From contig JBDVKF010000084.1 in NCBI GenBank assembly GCA_039960995.1, forward strand, positions 1-64,000: DNA of 64,000 nt, written 5' to 3'. Shown here in pieces: positions 25,612-34,900 of the stretch (positions are counted from its first letter, which is position 1; the number at the start of each line of letters is the position of its first letter). This DNA comes from JABSSA01 sp039960995. Its GTDB lineage: Bacteria; Pseudomonadota; Alphaproteobacteria; Rhodobacterales; Rhodobacteraceae. Under the pieces are notes generated by a model. It had not been told where the DNA came from, searched no databases, and was given only the letters and a program-made list of their open reading frames with translations. Made by a program: the position numbers and the translations under genes.

Positions 25612-27264
25612 TCAGACCTCAATCGTTTCTGGACGGCGTCGTTCATACCAAATGATAATCATCAGACGCGTGACAAAGATGGCCGTGAACACCGATGTCA
25701 TGATGCCCACACCCAGCGTGATTGCAAATCCCCGCACCGGGCCAGAGCCCATGGCGAACAGGATGACGGCAGTGATGAAAGTCGTGATGTTGGCATCCAG
25801 AATGGCGCTCAACGCTTTTTCGTACCCAAGATCGATGGCGCGTGCCGCACCCTTCGATCCACGCAATTCTTCACGTATCCGCTCAAAGATCAGCACGTTG
25901 GCATCCACCGCCATACCAACCGTCAGAACAATACCCGCAATACCCGGCAAGGTCAGCGTGGCACCGATCATACTGAGCAGGCCAAAGATCAAACAAACAT
26001 TGATGATCAGGGCAATATTGGCGAACACGCCAAACACCCCATAGCTCAAGAACATAAAGACCAGCACAGCCGCAAATGCGACGATTGTCGCGATCTTACC
26101 TGCGTCGATACTGTCTTGGCCAAGTTGCGGACCAACTGTTTGTTCCGTTTGGAAAATCAACTCCGCAGGCAAAGCACCTGCGCGCAGCAAGATGGCCAGT
26201 CTGGTGGATTCTTCGACCGAGAAATTACCCGTGATAATGCCCGACCCGCCCGGAATGTGGCTTTGGATCACAGGGGCGCTGATCACCTCATCATCCAAAA
26301 CGATGGCGAAAGGCTGGCCAATGTTTTCGGCGGTATAGTCACCAAATTTACGCGCACCCGACGTGTTGAACCGAAAGTTCACTGCAGGTTGCCCGTTTTG
26401 ATCAAACGTAGGCTGTGCATCGACCAAATCTTCGCCCGTCACAACCGGAGCAGTTTCGATAACGTAATATCGGCCCGGTTCGTCTACGGACGGTAAGATT
26501 TTATTGCCAACACCGGGCAATGAATTGGCATCACCTGTGCTGCGCACAACCGGATTGAATGTCAGCTGCGCTGTGGTGCCAATGATTTTTTTCAGCTCTG
26601 ACGCTGATCCCAGGCCTGGCACCTGGATCAAGATCCGGTACGGACCCTGACGTTGAATGCTCGGCTCGCGCGTGCCCACTTCGTTTACGCGGCGATTGAT
26701 AATCTCAAGCGATTGCTGAACCGTCCGATCATCCGAGGCAATGCGTTCTGCTTCCGACAATGTGACTGAAAACACATTCCCTGTGGCGCTGACCTCAATG
26801 TCTGTTGTCGCAATGCCCGTCAGGCTGTGGACCGGTTGCGCCAAAGCGCGGATCGCAGCCAGCACCTCTGGCATTTTGCTTTCGTCCTGAATGCGTGCCC
26901 GGATTTCGTCAGGCCGCGCATTTGGATCACGTCGCAGTGGCGAAATTTCCCGTACCGTGTCGCGCACTTCTGGCCACATCGCCAACATGCGGTTTTCGTA
27001 CACATCCTCGACCTTCACCTCGGCCAGCAGCTGTACACCGCCCCGCAGATCAAGCCCGAGATTTACCAAACCCGACGGCAAAAACGACGGCCACTCCGCC
27101 AGTAATGCCTGATTTTCAGGGGTATCCTCACCGATCTCAATCGCCTGAGCCGCGTCATTATGCGTCTCAACCCGCGAATAAAACCCGTTCGGAAGCGCCA
27201 AGAGCAACCCCAGCGCACATGTCGCCCAGATCAGAACTCGCTTCCACGCCGCAATCTGAAGCAT
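25612..27264 (-). CDS. secD: Protein translocase subunit SecD
   Basis: 550 residues. GLDLRGGVQLLAEV (about residues 69-82) opens the first periplasmic domain (P1), and the large loop ends at the LRAGALPAELIF segment (about 368-379). The six-helix membrane part contains VGMAVDANVLIFERIREELR (about 450-469), with the family's conserved Asp that takes part in proton movement. It starts directly at the yajC stop codon with no gap. A full-length, undisturbed copy. Confidence 0.97.
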   Translation of the reverse strand: MLQIAAWKRVLIWATCALGLLLALPNGFYSRVETHNDAAQAIEIGEDTPENQALLAEWPSFLPSGLVNLGLDLRGGVQLLAEVKVEDVYENRMLAMWPEVRDTVREISPLRRDPNARPDEIRARIQDESKMPEVLAAIRALAQPVHSLTGIATTDIEVSATGNVFSVTLSEAERIASDDRTVQQSLEIINRRVNEVGTREPSIQRQGPYRILIQVPGLGSASELKKIIGTTAQLTFNPVVRSTGDANSLPGVGNKILPSVDEPGRYYVIETAPVVTGEDLVDAQPTFDQNGQPAVNFRFNTSGARKFGDYTAENIGQPFAIVLDDEVISAPVIQSHIPGGSGIITGNFSVEESTRLAILLRAGALPAELIFQTEQTVGPQLGQDSIDAGKIATIVAFAAVLVFMFLSYGVFGVFANIALIINVCLIFGLLSMIGATLTLPGIAGIVLTVGMAVDANVLIFERIREELRGSKGAARAIDLGYEKALSAILDANITTFITAVILFAMGSGPVRGFAITLGVGIMTSVFTAIFVTRLMIIIWYERRRPETIEV

Positions 27265-27543
27265 TTACTTTGCCGGCTCAGTTTTCGACAAAACCGCCGA
27301 AATTGTATTCTGCACAACGCGCACCTTCACGCCCTCTGCCACCTCGACTTCGATCTCATTGTCTTCCTTGACCTTGACGACCTTGCCGATCAGGCCCCCC
27401 TGCGTCACGACGCGATCGCCCTTACGCAAGCCTGCGACCATCGTCTGATGGTCCTTCATTTTCTTCTGCTGGGGTCTGATCAACAGGAAATACATGATCC
27501 CAAAGATCAGAATGAGCGGGATGAATTGTGCAATTGCGTCCAT
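27265..27543 (-). CDS. yajC: Preprotein translocase accessory subunit YajC
   Basis: 92 residues from ATG 27543; the frame is open upstream but MDAIAQFIPLILIFGIMYFLLIRPQ is the family start, given here as the helix of residues 1-24. The RPQQKKMKDHQTMVAGLRKGDRVVT stretch is the hallmark. A single helix with a cytoplasmic beta domain; it binds SecDF. It heads a minus-strand run of ten genes reaching to ccmG. Confidence 0.95.
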   Translation of the reverse strand: MDAIAQFIPLILIFGIMYFLLIRPQQKKMKDHQTMVAGLRKGDRVVTQGGLIGKVVKVKEDNEIEVEVAEGVKVRVVQNTISAVLSKTEPAK

Positions 27544-27666
27544 CGGAACCGTGTGCCTACTACTTGTGGATAGTTGAGATCGATAATCGACATAGGCGCT
27601 CACATCCTCGCGCGCAACCACAAACGCCGCTTGGCCCCGTCAGGATTTCTAGAGTATCACGACCAG

Positions 27667-28410
27667 ATGCACATATTACCCGTCCTTTGCCTCACCGTCG
27701 CGGCCCTTTTGGCCACCCCGCATCGCCTCATCGGCACCGAAGCCCTGCCCGTCCTGCCCCCCGATCACCTCTCCGACTGGCCCGCCATTGGCCGCGTCAA
27801 CCGCGCCGACTTTGACACCCGTGGCTTTTGCACCGGCACCCTGATCACCCCCGACATCGTCCTGACGGCGGCCCATTGCACCCCGACCGAGATCACGCTC
27901 GACCCCGATCGCCCCGAAAACACGCGCCATATCTTTGTCGCCGGTTGGCTGCGCGACACCAATCGCGGCTTTCGCAACATCATCGGCGGCGCCCGCCACC
28001 CCGCCTACGGGCTTGGCGGCAAACACGATCCGCGCTTTGACATCGGCCTGCTGTTTCTGGACACACCCTTCGACGACATCGCCCCCATGGCACTCCAAAA
28101 CCCCCCGTTTCAGCCCCAGCTCACCTCAGTCGCCATGATCGGCTACCACCAACGCCGCCCCTTTGCGCTGTCAGGCAATCTCGACTGCCCCGTGCTGCGC
28201 TTTACCGACAAAGTCGCGCGGGTCGGCTGCCCTGTGGTGTCGGGCAATTCCGGCGGCCCAGTGTTGCAACAAACACCGGACGGAGCATGGGAGATCGTCG
28301 CCGTCGTCAGTTCAACAGTGCCCCCTAACGCATTGGTAACACGCCTGAATGACTGGGTCTGGTCCAGCCTGACCCTCCACCCGAACCACACGACTGATCC
28401 TGCACAATAA
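27667..28410 (+). CDS. Trypsin-like serine protease
   Basis: 247 residues from ATG 27667. A signal peptide covers about residues 1-18 (MHILPVLCLTVAALLATP). The catalytic triad is visible: His in LTAAHC (about 71), Asp in RFDIGLLFL (about 122) and Ser in GNSGGPVL (about 197). Three cysteine pairs flank the His and Ser as in chymotrypsin-fold S1 enzymes. No PDZ domain, so it is not a HtrA type. Periplasmic or secreted; substrate unknown. It is transcribed away from yajC, with a shared 120-bp upstream region. Confidence 0.88.
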   Translation: MHILPVLCLTVAALLATPHRLIGTEALPVLPPDHLSDWPAIGRVNRADFDTRGFCTGTLITPDIVLTAAHCTPTEITLDPDRPENTRHIFVAGWLRDTNRGFRNIIGGARHPAYGLGGKHDPRFDIGLLFLDTPFDDIAPMALQNPPFQPQLTSVAMIGYHQRRPFALSGNLDCPVLRFTDKVARVGCPVVSGNSGGPVLQQTPDGAWEIVAVVSSTVPPNALVTRLNDWVWSSLTLHPNHTTDPAQ

Positions 28411-28601
28411 ACACCCGCGCGCGATGACGCGTTTCCACCAGCGAAATATCCCAACAAACAGATCGTCCGGGGCAAAATAAGCAGGGAAAAGACGATCCGA
28501 GACCACAAACCTCATACTCCGCCCCGTCTGTACAGAAATTGTCTGCGTCCAACAGCCGCCGTTCGTTTGGATCTCGGTGAATGCCGGGTTTGGGCCCAGA
28601 G

Positions 28602-28958
28602 TTACCTTGAGCGCAGGCTCTCATCGCCGAGGAATGGTACGTCGCCGATTTCTTCATGACGGGTGACCCATCTCTCTGCAAGCTCCTCCGAGATGCCCAA
28701 GTTCTTTGCTACCTTTTTCACCATCGAGTAGTGGTTGCGCTTTGGGGCCAATAACCGAAGCATTGTCAGGTGCCTCAGTCGAGCCTCTTCGAACTCATTG
28801 AAGAACGCCGCGAACTCTGAGATTCCCCCATGAAAATGGTAGGCTAGTGCCTTTCGGATGAACATCTCTTCATGGCCGAGTTCTTGCAGACGAAGGCAGT
28901 AGTTCCGCTTACTTTCTCCAACTTCAGGCGGGAGTATGTCATATCGTTCAATGCTCAT
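28602..28958 (-). CDS. Hypothetical protein
   Basis: 118 residues, charged and helix-rich (FEEARLRHLTMLRLL, then VAKNLGISEELAERWVTRHEE). The second half looks like a small helix-turn-helix, but no named family is recognised. The ATG at 28958 has no good ribosome site. Codon use is acceptable and the frame is free of the repeats around it, so I treat it as a likely but unproven gene. Confidence 0.45.
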   Translation of the reverse strand: MSIERYDILPPEVGESKRNYCLRLQELGHEEMFIRKALAYHFHGGISEFAAFFNEFEEARLRHLTMLRLLAPKRNHYSMVKKVAKNLGISEELAERWVTRHEEIGDVPFLGDESLRSR

Positions 28959-29156
28959 GAAGCGACCATGGCTACAATGAACAATTTGAGCAACCTCAAT
29001 TGCCGAAGGTCCGCTTTGTCCGCACAGCAGACACAGATTTTGAAACGGCCAACGCTCAGGCCAAAAGAAACCTTGTCAGAACCTAGATTCAAACTTCAAC
29101 AGTTCGAATGGCAACAACCCATAGGTTTTAACCGCAACGACCTCGACACGCCGTAG

Positions 29157-29174
29157 GGCGGGTTTCAACCCGCC
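29157..29174. repeat. REP-like hairpin
   Basis: GGCGGGTTTCAACCCGCC is a near-perfect palindrome preceded by CGTAG. Sequences of this form (TAGGGYGGGTT...AACCCRCC) are known as dispersed palindromic repeats in many proteobacteria. Confidence 0.55.
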
Positions 29175-29487
29175 GCCGCCGCCGCAACCATCACCGTCAC
29201 CGCCACGGCCAAACCCCAAATCCCTGCGGCATATCGCCCAAAATTAACCCCGCTTCACCCCCCAAGACCACCCGACATTCTGAAAACCAGCTTTCAACCG
29301 CCAAAGCCAGCTTTGGGGGCAAACCCACGTCTCCCCCATGTTCGCCCCGATCTGAAAGCTGGCTTTCGTCGTCGAACGCTGTCTTTCACGCCCGCGCCGT
29401 GGCTCTGTGCGGCCATATGGCATCGCATTTGGCCCGGTTAACGTGGCGTGCGCTGGTCCTGCGCAACTGTGCGTTCTATAACCCGCC

Positions 29488-29507
29488 CGAGTCGTATAAC
29501 CGACTCG
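29488..29507. promoter_or_regulatory. Inverted repeat upstream of serS
   Basis: CGAGTCG / CGACTCG with a 6-nt spacer TATAAC, about 28 bp before the serS start. It may be an operator or a leader hairpin in the mRNA. No T-box elements are seen. Confidence 0.4.
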
Positions 29508-29535
29508 ATCAACAACGCATTCTTGGAGAAGACAG

Positions 29536-30828
29536 ATGCATGACATTCGTGCCATCCGGGACAACCCGGACGCCTTTGACGCAGCCCTCGCCCGCCGTGG
29601 AGATGCGTCAATGTCATCTCAAATTCTCCAATTGGATCAAGCGCGTAGGGAAAAAATCCTTGCCGCCGAAACCGCGCAAGCCGAGGCAAACAAAGCCGCC
29701 AAAGAGGTCGGTGCGGCCAAAGGGCGTGGGGATGAGGACGAATTTCAGCGTCTTCGGGGTTTAGTCTCTGAAAAGAAAGCGGAAATTGGCGTCATGCAGG
29801 ACGAGGCCAAAGCGCTGGATGCGCAATTGACCGATGTTCTGGCGCGTATTGCCAATGTGCTGGCCGATGACGTTCCAGACGGCGCTGACGAAGACGAAAA
29901 CGTCGAACTCAAACGCTGGGGTGATCCGCACGAATTTGATTTCGAGGTGAAAGAACACTTTGAAATCAAGGCTGTAGCACCTCTGATGGATTTCGAAACC
30001 GCCGCCAAAACCTCCGGCGCGCGCTTCGTGATGCTCAAAGGCAGCGTGGCAAAACTCCACCGTGCCTTGGCGCAGTTCATGTTGGACACGCATACCGACA
30101 AAAACGGCCTGACCGAAGTGCAAACCCCCGTCATCGTACGCGACGAAGCCATGTATGGTACTGATAAGCTTCCCAAATTTGGTGATGAGAGTTATCGCCT
30201 TGATACCGATCAGTGGCTGATCCCCACCTCCGAAGTGCCCCTGGCCTATTCGGTTGCCGGTGACATTCTGGACGAAAGCGCCCTGCCCATTCGCATGGCC
30301 GCCCACACCTTGTGTTTCCGTTCTGAGGCCGGAAGTGCCGGACGCGACACCGCAGGCATGCTGCGCCAACACCAATTCGAGAAAGTCGAAATGGTGTCCG
30401 TCACCCATCCCGACGCGTCAGAAGACGAACAAAAACGGATGCTTGGTTGTGCCGAGGGTATTCTGGAAGCCCTTGATATTCCTTACAGAACTCTGGTTCT
30501 ATGTTCAGGGGATACTGGCTTTGGCGCACGACGCACCTTTGATATCGAAGCGTGGCTGCCCGGTCAGAATACCTATCGCGAGGTCAGCTCGGTTTCGACC
30601 ACAGGCGACTTTCAAGCCCGCCGGATGAACGCTAGGTTCAAGCCCGCAGATGGGGGCAAGCCGCAGTTCGTGCACACCCTCAACGGGTCTGGCTTGGCCG
30701 TGGGCCGTTGCCTGATCGCCGTGCTTGAAAACGGCCAACAAGCGGACGGATCAGTACACCTGCCCGCAGCGCTTGCCCCCTATCTTGGTGGCAAATCAAA
30801 GCTGAGCGCCGACGGCACCCTGACCTGA
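29536..30828 (+). CDS. serS: Serine--tRNA ligase
   Basis: 430 residues. Residues 1-110 form the tRNA-binding antiparallel coiled coil (SQILQLDQARREKILAAETAQAEANKAA and the matching second arm). Class II motifs follow: motif 2 FRSEAGSAGRDTAGMLRQHQFEKVE (about 258-282, with the conserved Arg), the TSEVPL loop (about 235) and motif 3 GSGLAVGRCLIAVLE (about 384-398). It charges tRNA-Ser, and tRNA-Sec where present. GGAG is 12 nt before the ATG, slightly far. The stop codon abuts that of the convergent DUF2235 gene. Confidence 0.97.
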   Translation: MHDIRAIRDNPDAFDAALARRGDASMSSQILQLDQARREKILAAETAQAEANKAAKEVGAAKGRGDEDEFQRLRGLVSEKKAEIGVMQDEAKALDAQLTDVLARIANVLADDVPDGADEDENVELKRWGDPHEFDFEVKEHFEIKAVAPLMDFETAAKTSGARFVMLKGSVAKLHRALAQFMLDTHTDKNGLTEVQTPVIVRDEAMYGTDKLPKFGDESYRLDTDQWLIPTSEVPLAYSVAGDILDESALPIRMAAHTLCFRSEAGSAGRDTAGMLRQHQFEKVEMVSVTHPDASEDEQKRMLGCAEGILEALDIPYRTLVLCSGDTGFGARRTFDIEAWLPGQNTYREVSSVSTTGDFQARRMNARFKPADGGKPQFVHTLNGSGLAVGRCLIAVLENGQQADGSVHLPAALAPYLGGKSKLSADGTLT

Positions 30829-31938
30829 TCAGGTAAACCGACTAAAGAAACGCGCCAAACTGCCGGGACGATACGATGTGTCGTCCCGCAAGCGGGATTT
30901 GGTCGACTCGTGCAAGTCCGCCTCAAGCGATGGCCCTTGCCGCCACCCCATCAGGCTTTGAGCGACCTCATAGAGCCCACCTGGGTTGGTCAAACGCTCT
31001 GTCGTTGTATTGTGATCCGCGCCGTCCGTAGTCGGATGTGCACCAGACCGAAACCGCAAATTGGGTGCCCCTTCTGCGACCCACGCCAATGTGTATTTCG
31101 ACAACGCATCCAATTCAGCGCTGCCCCCAATGATGGCATGATCGCCGACAAACCACTTTTCTTGATAAGGCGATTGGCCGTCTGATGTGTCAGCCTCTTG
31201 ATTGAGCTCGGACACGTTGTGCCACAAGGACGGGACAAAGAACTTACGTTGTTCGTCAGATGCAACCGCATGGCGCGCGGATTTTACCAGACTGGATAAT
31301 TCCATATCGTGAAATTGGTATTGCGAATTCCAAAGCGTCGCCACGAAACCAAAAACCGCCTTGGGAATGCCGCGTGCGCCAACGGTGTCCCAGACCCCGA
31401 CATATGCCAAATTGACAATGGGAACCGGGCTTGGTCGGGTCAGGTTTTCAGCGTCCGACGTCGCAAAATGCGGTGACATTTCAATACGTTTGCTTAGGAT
31501 TTTATCGCTGTCTGGGTGGTTGCGTTCCCCCGTCTTGCGATACAGGCGAAAGGCTTTTCGAACAGCGCGTGGGCTGGTGTCTTTGATGATGCCGCATTTT
31601 CGGATCATTCCCGCGACAGACCGGGCCGTGAACGCCCCACGAGAAAACCCAAAGAGGTATATCTCGTCATCTTTTTCGTAGTTTTCAGCAATGAACTTGT
31701 AAGCCGCTTTGACTTTCGTGCCCAGACCAAGGCCTGTTGCACCACCTAAATATTTGTTGATGCCGCGCACCAGAAAATTGTCAAACTGCCTTTCGTCATT
31801 GACCCCAACACCTGAAAAATAAGCGACTTTTTGATCGTCGCCCGTGTCCAAAGCCAATGCAAGTTCAACCAAATGCGTGGTATCTTTTATGTCCGGGGAA
31901 TTCCAAGTCCCGTCGCACAGAACAACAATGCGTTTCAT
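30829..31938 (-). CDS. DUF2235 (Tle1-like alpha/beta hydrolase) protein
   Basis: 369 residues from ATG 31938, which has a strong GGGGGCGGA ribosome site. The first strand RIVVLCDGTWNSPD (residues 2-15) and the nucleophile elbow GFSRGAFTARSVAGMI (about 90-105, Ser93 in GxSxG form) are diagnostic for DUF2235. Relatives include type VI secretion phospholipase effectors (Tle1), but no VgrG, Hcp or immunity gene is nearby here, so a housekeeping hydrolase is as likely. It ends at the same 12-bp palindrome ACCTGATCAGGT (30823-30834) in which the serS stop also lies. 77 bp downstream of der. Confidence 0.85.
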   Translation of the reverse strand: MKRIVVLCDGTWNSPDIKDTTHLVELALALDTGDDQKVAYFSGVGVNDERQFDNFLVRGINKYLGGATGLGLGTKVKAAYKFIAENYEKDDEIYLFGFSRGAFTARSVAGMIRKCGIIKDTSPRAVRKAFRLYRKTGERNHPDSDKILSKRIEMSPHFATSDAENLTRPSPVPIVNLAYVGVWDTVGARGIPKAVFGFVATLWNSQYQFHDMELSSLVKSARHAVASDEQRKFFVPSLWHNVSELNQEADTSDGQSPYQEKWFVGDHAIIGGSAELDALSKYTLAWVAEGAPNLRFRSGAHPTTDGADHNTTTERLTNPGGLYEVAQSLMGWRQGPSLEADLHESTKSRLRDDTSYRPGSLARFFSRFT

Positions 31939-32015
31939 TCCGCCCCCCAATAATTTTCCACAACTATAGGGCGCAGAGTACGCAGTGTAGGCCTATCGGT
32001 AAAGACGCCTGTAGG

Positions 32016-33455
32016 TCAGGATTTCCGGGCTTTTATTTTCTTTAGATGTTTTCCAAGAGCGCCAGGGTTCTTTTCACGACGCCCTTTATAGGGGTTTTTA
32101 TCCCCCTGGCCGCGCATGTTCAGACGAATGGGCGTGCCCGGCATATCAAAGCTGTCGCGTAATCCACCCACCAAATACCGTGAATAGCTTTCCGGCAATT
32201 TTTCGGGAAGGCTACACATGACAACAAATCCAGGCGGACGTGTTTTGGCTTGGGTCATATACCGCAGCTTGATCCGTCTGCCTTGTGGCGCTGGCGGTGG
32301 GTGTGCTTCGACCATACCTTGAAGCCACCGATTCAGCGTCGCAGTGGGCACCCGACGGTTCCACACATCATGCGCACGCACGATCGCTTCGTGCAGACGG
32401 TCCAAACCCCTGCCCGTTTTGGCAGAAACGGTAATCAAGGGCGCGCCTCTCAGCTGAGGCAGCAGTCGATTGAACGCCTCTTTCAAGCCAGAAAGCTTGG
32501 CCTGCTTGTCGTCCTCAAGATCCCATTTGTTGACGGCAACAACGACGGCGCGGCCTTCGCGTTCTGCCAGATCAGCGATCCGCAAATCTTGTTGTTCAAA
32601 GGGAATGGCCGCGTCCAGCAACACCACCACAACTTCGGCAAATTTGACGGCCCGCAATCCATCAGAAACGCTTAATTTCTCAAGCTTTTCCTGAACCTTG
32701 GCCTTTTTACGCATACCTGCCGTATCAAACAGGCGCATCGGAGTGCCGTCCCATTCGATGGGTAAAGAGATCGAATCGCGCGTGATGCCAGCCTCAGGAC
32801 CCGTCAAAAGGCGGTCTTCGCCAATAATGCGGTTGATCAAAGTTGACTTGCCTGCATTGGGTCGACCAACCACAGCGACTTGCATCGGTTTTTCTTGGGA
32901 CGGCGCGTCATCATCTTCAACATCGACGTCAATGTCTGGGTCTTCCGTCTCCACATCGAACTGATCCGCGATGGGTTGAAGAACGGAATACAGATCGTTC
33001 AGGCCTTCACCATGTTCCGCGCTAAGGCGAATAGGTTCGCCCAATCCTAAACTGAAGGCTTCGATCACACCGGCATCCGCCGCAGACCCTTCGCCCTTGT
33101 TGGCCGCCAGTACGACGACATCCGCGCGTTTGCGCAAGATTTCCGCAAATACTTCGTCCGTTGGGGTGACCCCTGCGCGCGCATCGATCATGAACAAGCA
33201 GACATCGGCCATGTCGACCGCGCGTTCAGTCAATCGGCGCATGCGGCCTTCTAGGCTGTCGTCTGTCGCTTCTTCCAAGCCTGCGGTGTCGATGACCGTA
33301 AAACGCAGGTCAGCCAAGCGTGCCGCGCCCTCACGCAAGTCACGCGTCACGCCGGGTTGGTCGTCGACCAAGGCCAGACGTTTACCGACAAGGCGATTAA
33401 AAAGGGTCGATTTGCCCACATTGGGCCGCCCTACGATAGCGAGTGTGAAAGACAT
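32016..33455 (-). CDS. der: Ribosome-associated GTPase Der (EngA)
   Basis: 479 residues from ATG 33455. Two tandem GTPase domains: the first has GRPNVGKSTLFN (about residues 8-19) and TAGLE, the second GRPNAGKSTLIN (about 197-208), DTAGMRKKA and NKWD. A C-terminal KH-like domain follows and ends in a basic tail (KGRREKNPGALGKHLKKIKARKS). Required for 50S subunit maturation. The order YfgM-like - bamB - der matches the E. coli operon, which supports all three calls. Confidence 0.97.
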   Translation of the reverse strand: MSFTLAIVGRPNVGKSTLFNRLVGKRLALVDDQPGVTRDLREGAARLADLRFTVIDTAGLEEATDDSLEGRMRRLTERAVDMADVCLFMIDARAGVTPTDEVFAEILRKRADVVVLAANKGEGSAADAGVIEAFSLGLGEPIRLSAEHGEGLNDLYSVLQPIADQFDVETEDPDIDVDVEDDDAPSQEKPMQVAVVGRPNAGKSTLINRIIGEDRLLTGPEAGITRDSISLPIEWDGTPMRLFDTAGMRKKAKVQEKLEKLSVSDGLRAVKFAEVVVVLLDAAIPFEQQDLRIADLAEREGRAVVVAVNKWDLEDDKQAKLSGLKEAFNRLLPQLRGAPLITVSAKTGRGLDRLHEAIVRAHDVWNRRVPTATLNRWLQGMVEAHPPPAPQGRRIKLRYMTQAKTRPPGFVVMCSLPEKLPESYSRYLVGGLRDSFDMPGTPIRLNMRGQGDKNPYKGRREKNPGALGKHLKKIKARKS

Positions 33456-33506
33456 GATCGACTCGTGGCCGTTGCAACAAGCTCGGGCCAATAGCAGAGC
33501 TTTGTT

Positions 33507-34868
33507 CTAACGGAAAGCGTGCAATTGCCCTTTACGACCGACAACATACAGAGTTTGCCCCGCAACCACTGGCCGCGTCGTCGCGCCATCAGGTATTTCT
33601 GCAGTCCCAACCAAGCTGCCATCTTCGGGGCTAAAGCTGCGCAAAACTCCATCATTTGACGCAACGACAAGGCGTCCACCCGCCAGAATCGGTCCGTGAT
33701 GGGCAAACACTTCAGCCGCTTTGCGTGGCTTTGGCTTGACGAAATTTGGTAGTGCCTCTCTCCAAATAACGTCGCCTGTTGCCCCATCAAGGCGCAGCAA
33801 TTGGTTGCGATCACTGACCAAAAAGACAGATCCGCCCACCGGTAAGACTGGGCTGATAGCGCCTTCGCGGGCTGTCCAAACGCGTGCCCCGCTGCCAGCG
33901 TTGATCGCCACAGTGCGGCCTGCTTGACTGCCAGCATACAGGACATTGTCTGCCACGACAGGTGCGCCCGTTACATCGTCGATTTTAGAAAGGGATCGCC
34001 CTTTGCGTTCGCCCAACACTGAACTGTCCCACCGGCGCAAACCGCCTTGGCGAAAGACAGCCTGCAATTCGCCTGTGCCGAAGGAAAAGACCACAAGATC
34101 ACCAGCCAAAACTGGAGCCGGCGCGCCCAGCACGTTTGTCACCGATTCTGCAGCACCGATTTGCCAAGCCACGCGACCTGTGTCCGCCTCAATAGCCCAA
34201 CCAGAACTGTCACCGGCCGTGACATATACCAGATTGTCATGCACCAGCGGCGCGCCAGAGGCCGTAGCGTCCAGATCTTGTTCCCACTTGATCTCACCCG
34301 TTGCCGTATCAAGCGCGACAATGCGTCCAAAGCCCGATGTCACAAACAACGTGTCGTCTTGCACGGCAAGACCACCACCAGTTGCGTCACCATCTTTGTC
34401 GCGTCCAGGACGAACATCACGCGTCCATGCAACAGATCCATTGACAGAAACTGCTGTGACCTGTGTATTGGCATCCAATGTAAAAATCAGACCATCGCCA
34501 ACAACCGGATCAGCAGTAATGCGTTCTTTGCGACCGTCGCCAGATCCGATATTCACAGACCACACGCGTGTCAGCGCATTGCCCAGAGACGGATGATCGG
34601 TGCGGTATTCAGGGCTTCCTGCAAATTGTCTGGCCGTCGCGTTTACGGTTTGCGCGGGCAGCGCAATTGCCGCCGCAATCGAGCCTTGTTGATCTTGCCC
34701 GGCATCTTCATCTGCGACCAAGCGGTTACTCAACACACTATTGATAGACTCTCTTTTGCCCGGAAGAATCTCTTCCTTCTCAGTACAGCCTGCCAAACCA
34801 ATCGTGGCACATAGCGCAATTAGCCCAAGCTTTTTGCCCTTGTGTCGCTCGTCAATTGCGATCGTCAT
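33507..34868 (-). CDS. bamB: Outer membrane assembly lipoprotein BamB-like (PQQ-repeat beta-propeller)
   Basis: 453 residues. A lipoprotein signal with lipobox LAGC (Cys28) is followed by eight PQQ-like blades with the AxDxxTGxxxW motif (ALDTATGEIKWEQDL, AIEADTGRVAWQI, AINAGSGARVWTA, RLDGATGDVIWRE). BamB is a periplasm-facing part of the BAM complex that inserts outer-membrane proteins. It lies between der (51 bp) and the YfgM-like gene (32 bp). Slightly longer than E. coli BamB (392) owing to a disordered N-terminal linker. Confidence 0.9.
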   Translation of the reverse strand: MTIAIDERHKGKKLGLIALCATIGLAGCTEKEEILPGKRESINSVLSNRLVADEDAGQDQQGSIAAAIALPAQTVNATARQFAGSPEYRTDHPSLGNALTRVWSVNIGSGDGRKERITADPVVGDGLIFTLDANTQVTAVSVNGSVAWTRDVRPGRDKDGDATGGGLAVQDDTLFVTSGFGRIVALDTATGEIKWEQDLDATASGAPLVHDNLVYVTAGDSSGWAIEADTGRVAWQIGAAESVTNVLGAPAPVLAGDLVVFSFGTGELQAVFRQGGLRRWDSSVLGERKGRSLSKIDDVTGAPVVADNVLYAGSQAGRTVAINAGSGARVWTAREGAISPVLPVGGSVFLVSDRNQLLRLDGATGDVIWREALPNFVKPKPRKAAEVFAHHGPILAGGRLVVASNDGVLRSFSPEDGSLVGTAEIPDGATTRPVVAGQTLYVVGRKGQLHAFR

Positions 34869-34900
34869 TCTTTAACCTACCCCACCTTACGCATTTGACT

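Larger units (their letters stand above)
28959..29535. other. Gene-free stretch upstream of serS, repeat-rich
   Basis: Holds a REP-like hairpin at 29157-29174, a run of GCC/ACC triplets after it, three related 12-14 bp sequences (29282-29295, 29303-29314, 29355-29366; the last two are exact reverse complements of each other, AAAGCCAGCTTT and AAAGCTGGCTTT) and a small palindrome at 29488-29507. No gene is supported. Confidence 0.5.

Noticed and set aside
29450..29535. T-box or similar riboswitch before serS
   Set aside because: No T-box consensus or specifier loop; only a 7-bp inverted repeat is visible, and T-boxes are not expected in alphaproteobacteria.
30829..31938. Type VI secretion effector module
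   Set aside because: DUF2235 alone resembles Tle1, but no VgrG, Hcp, PAAR or immunity gene is in the neighbourhood.
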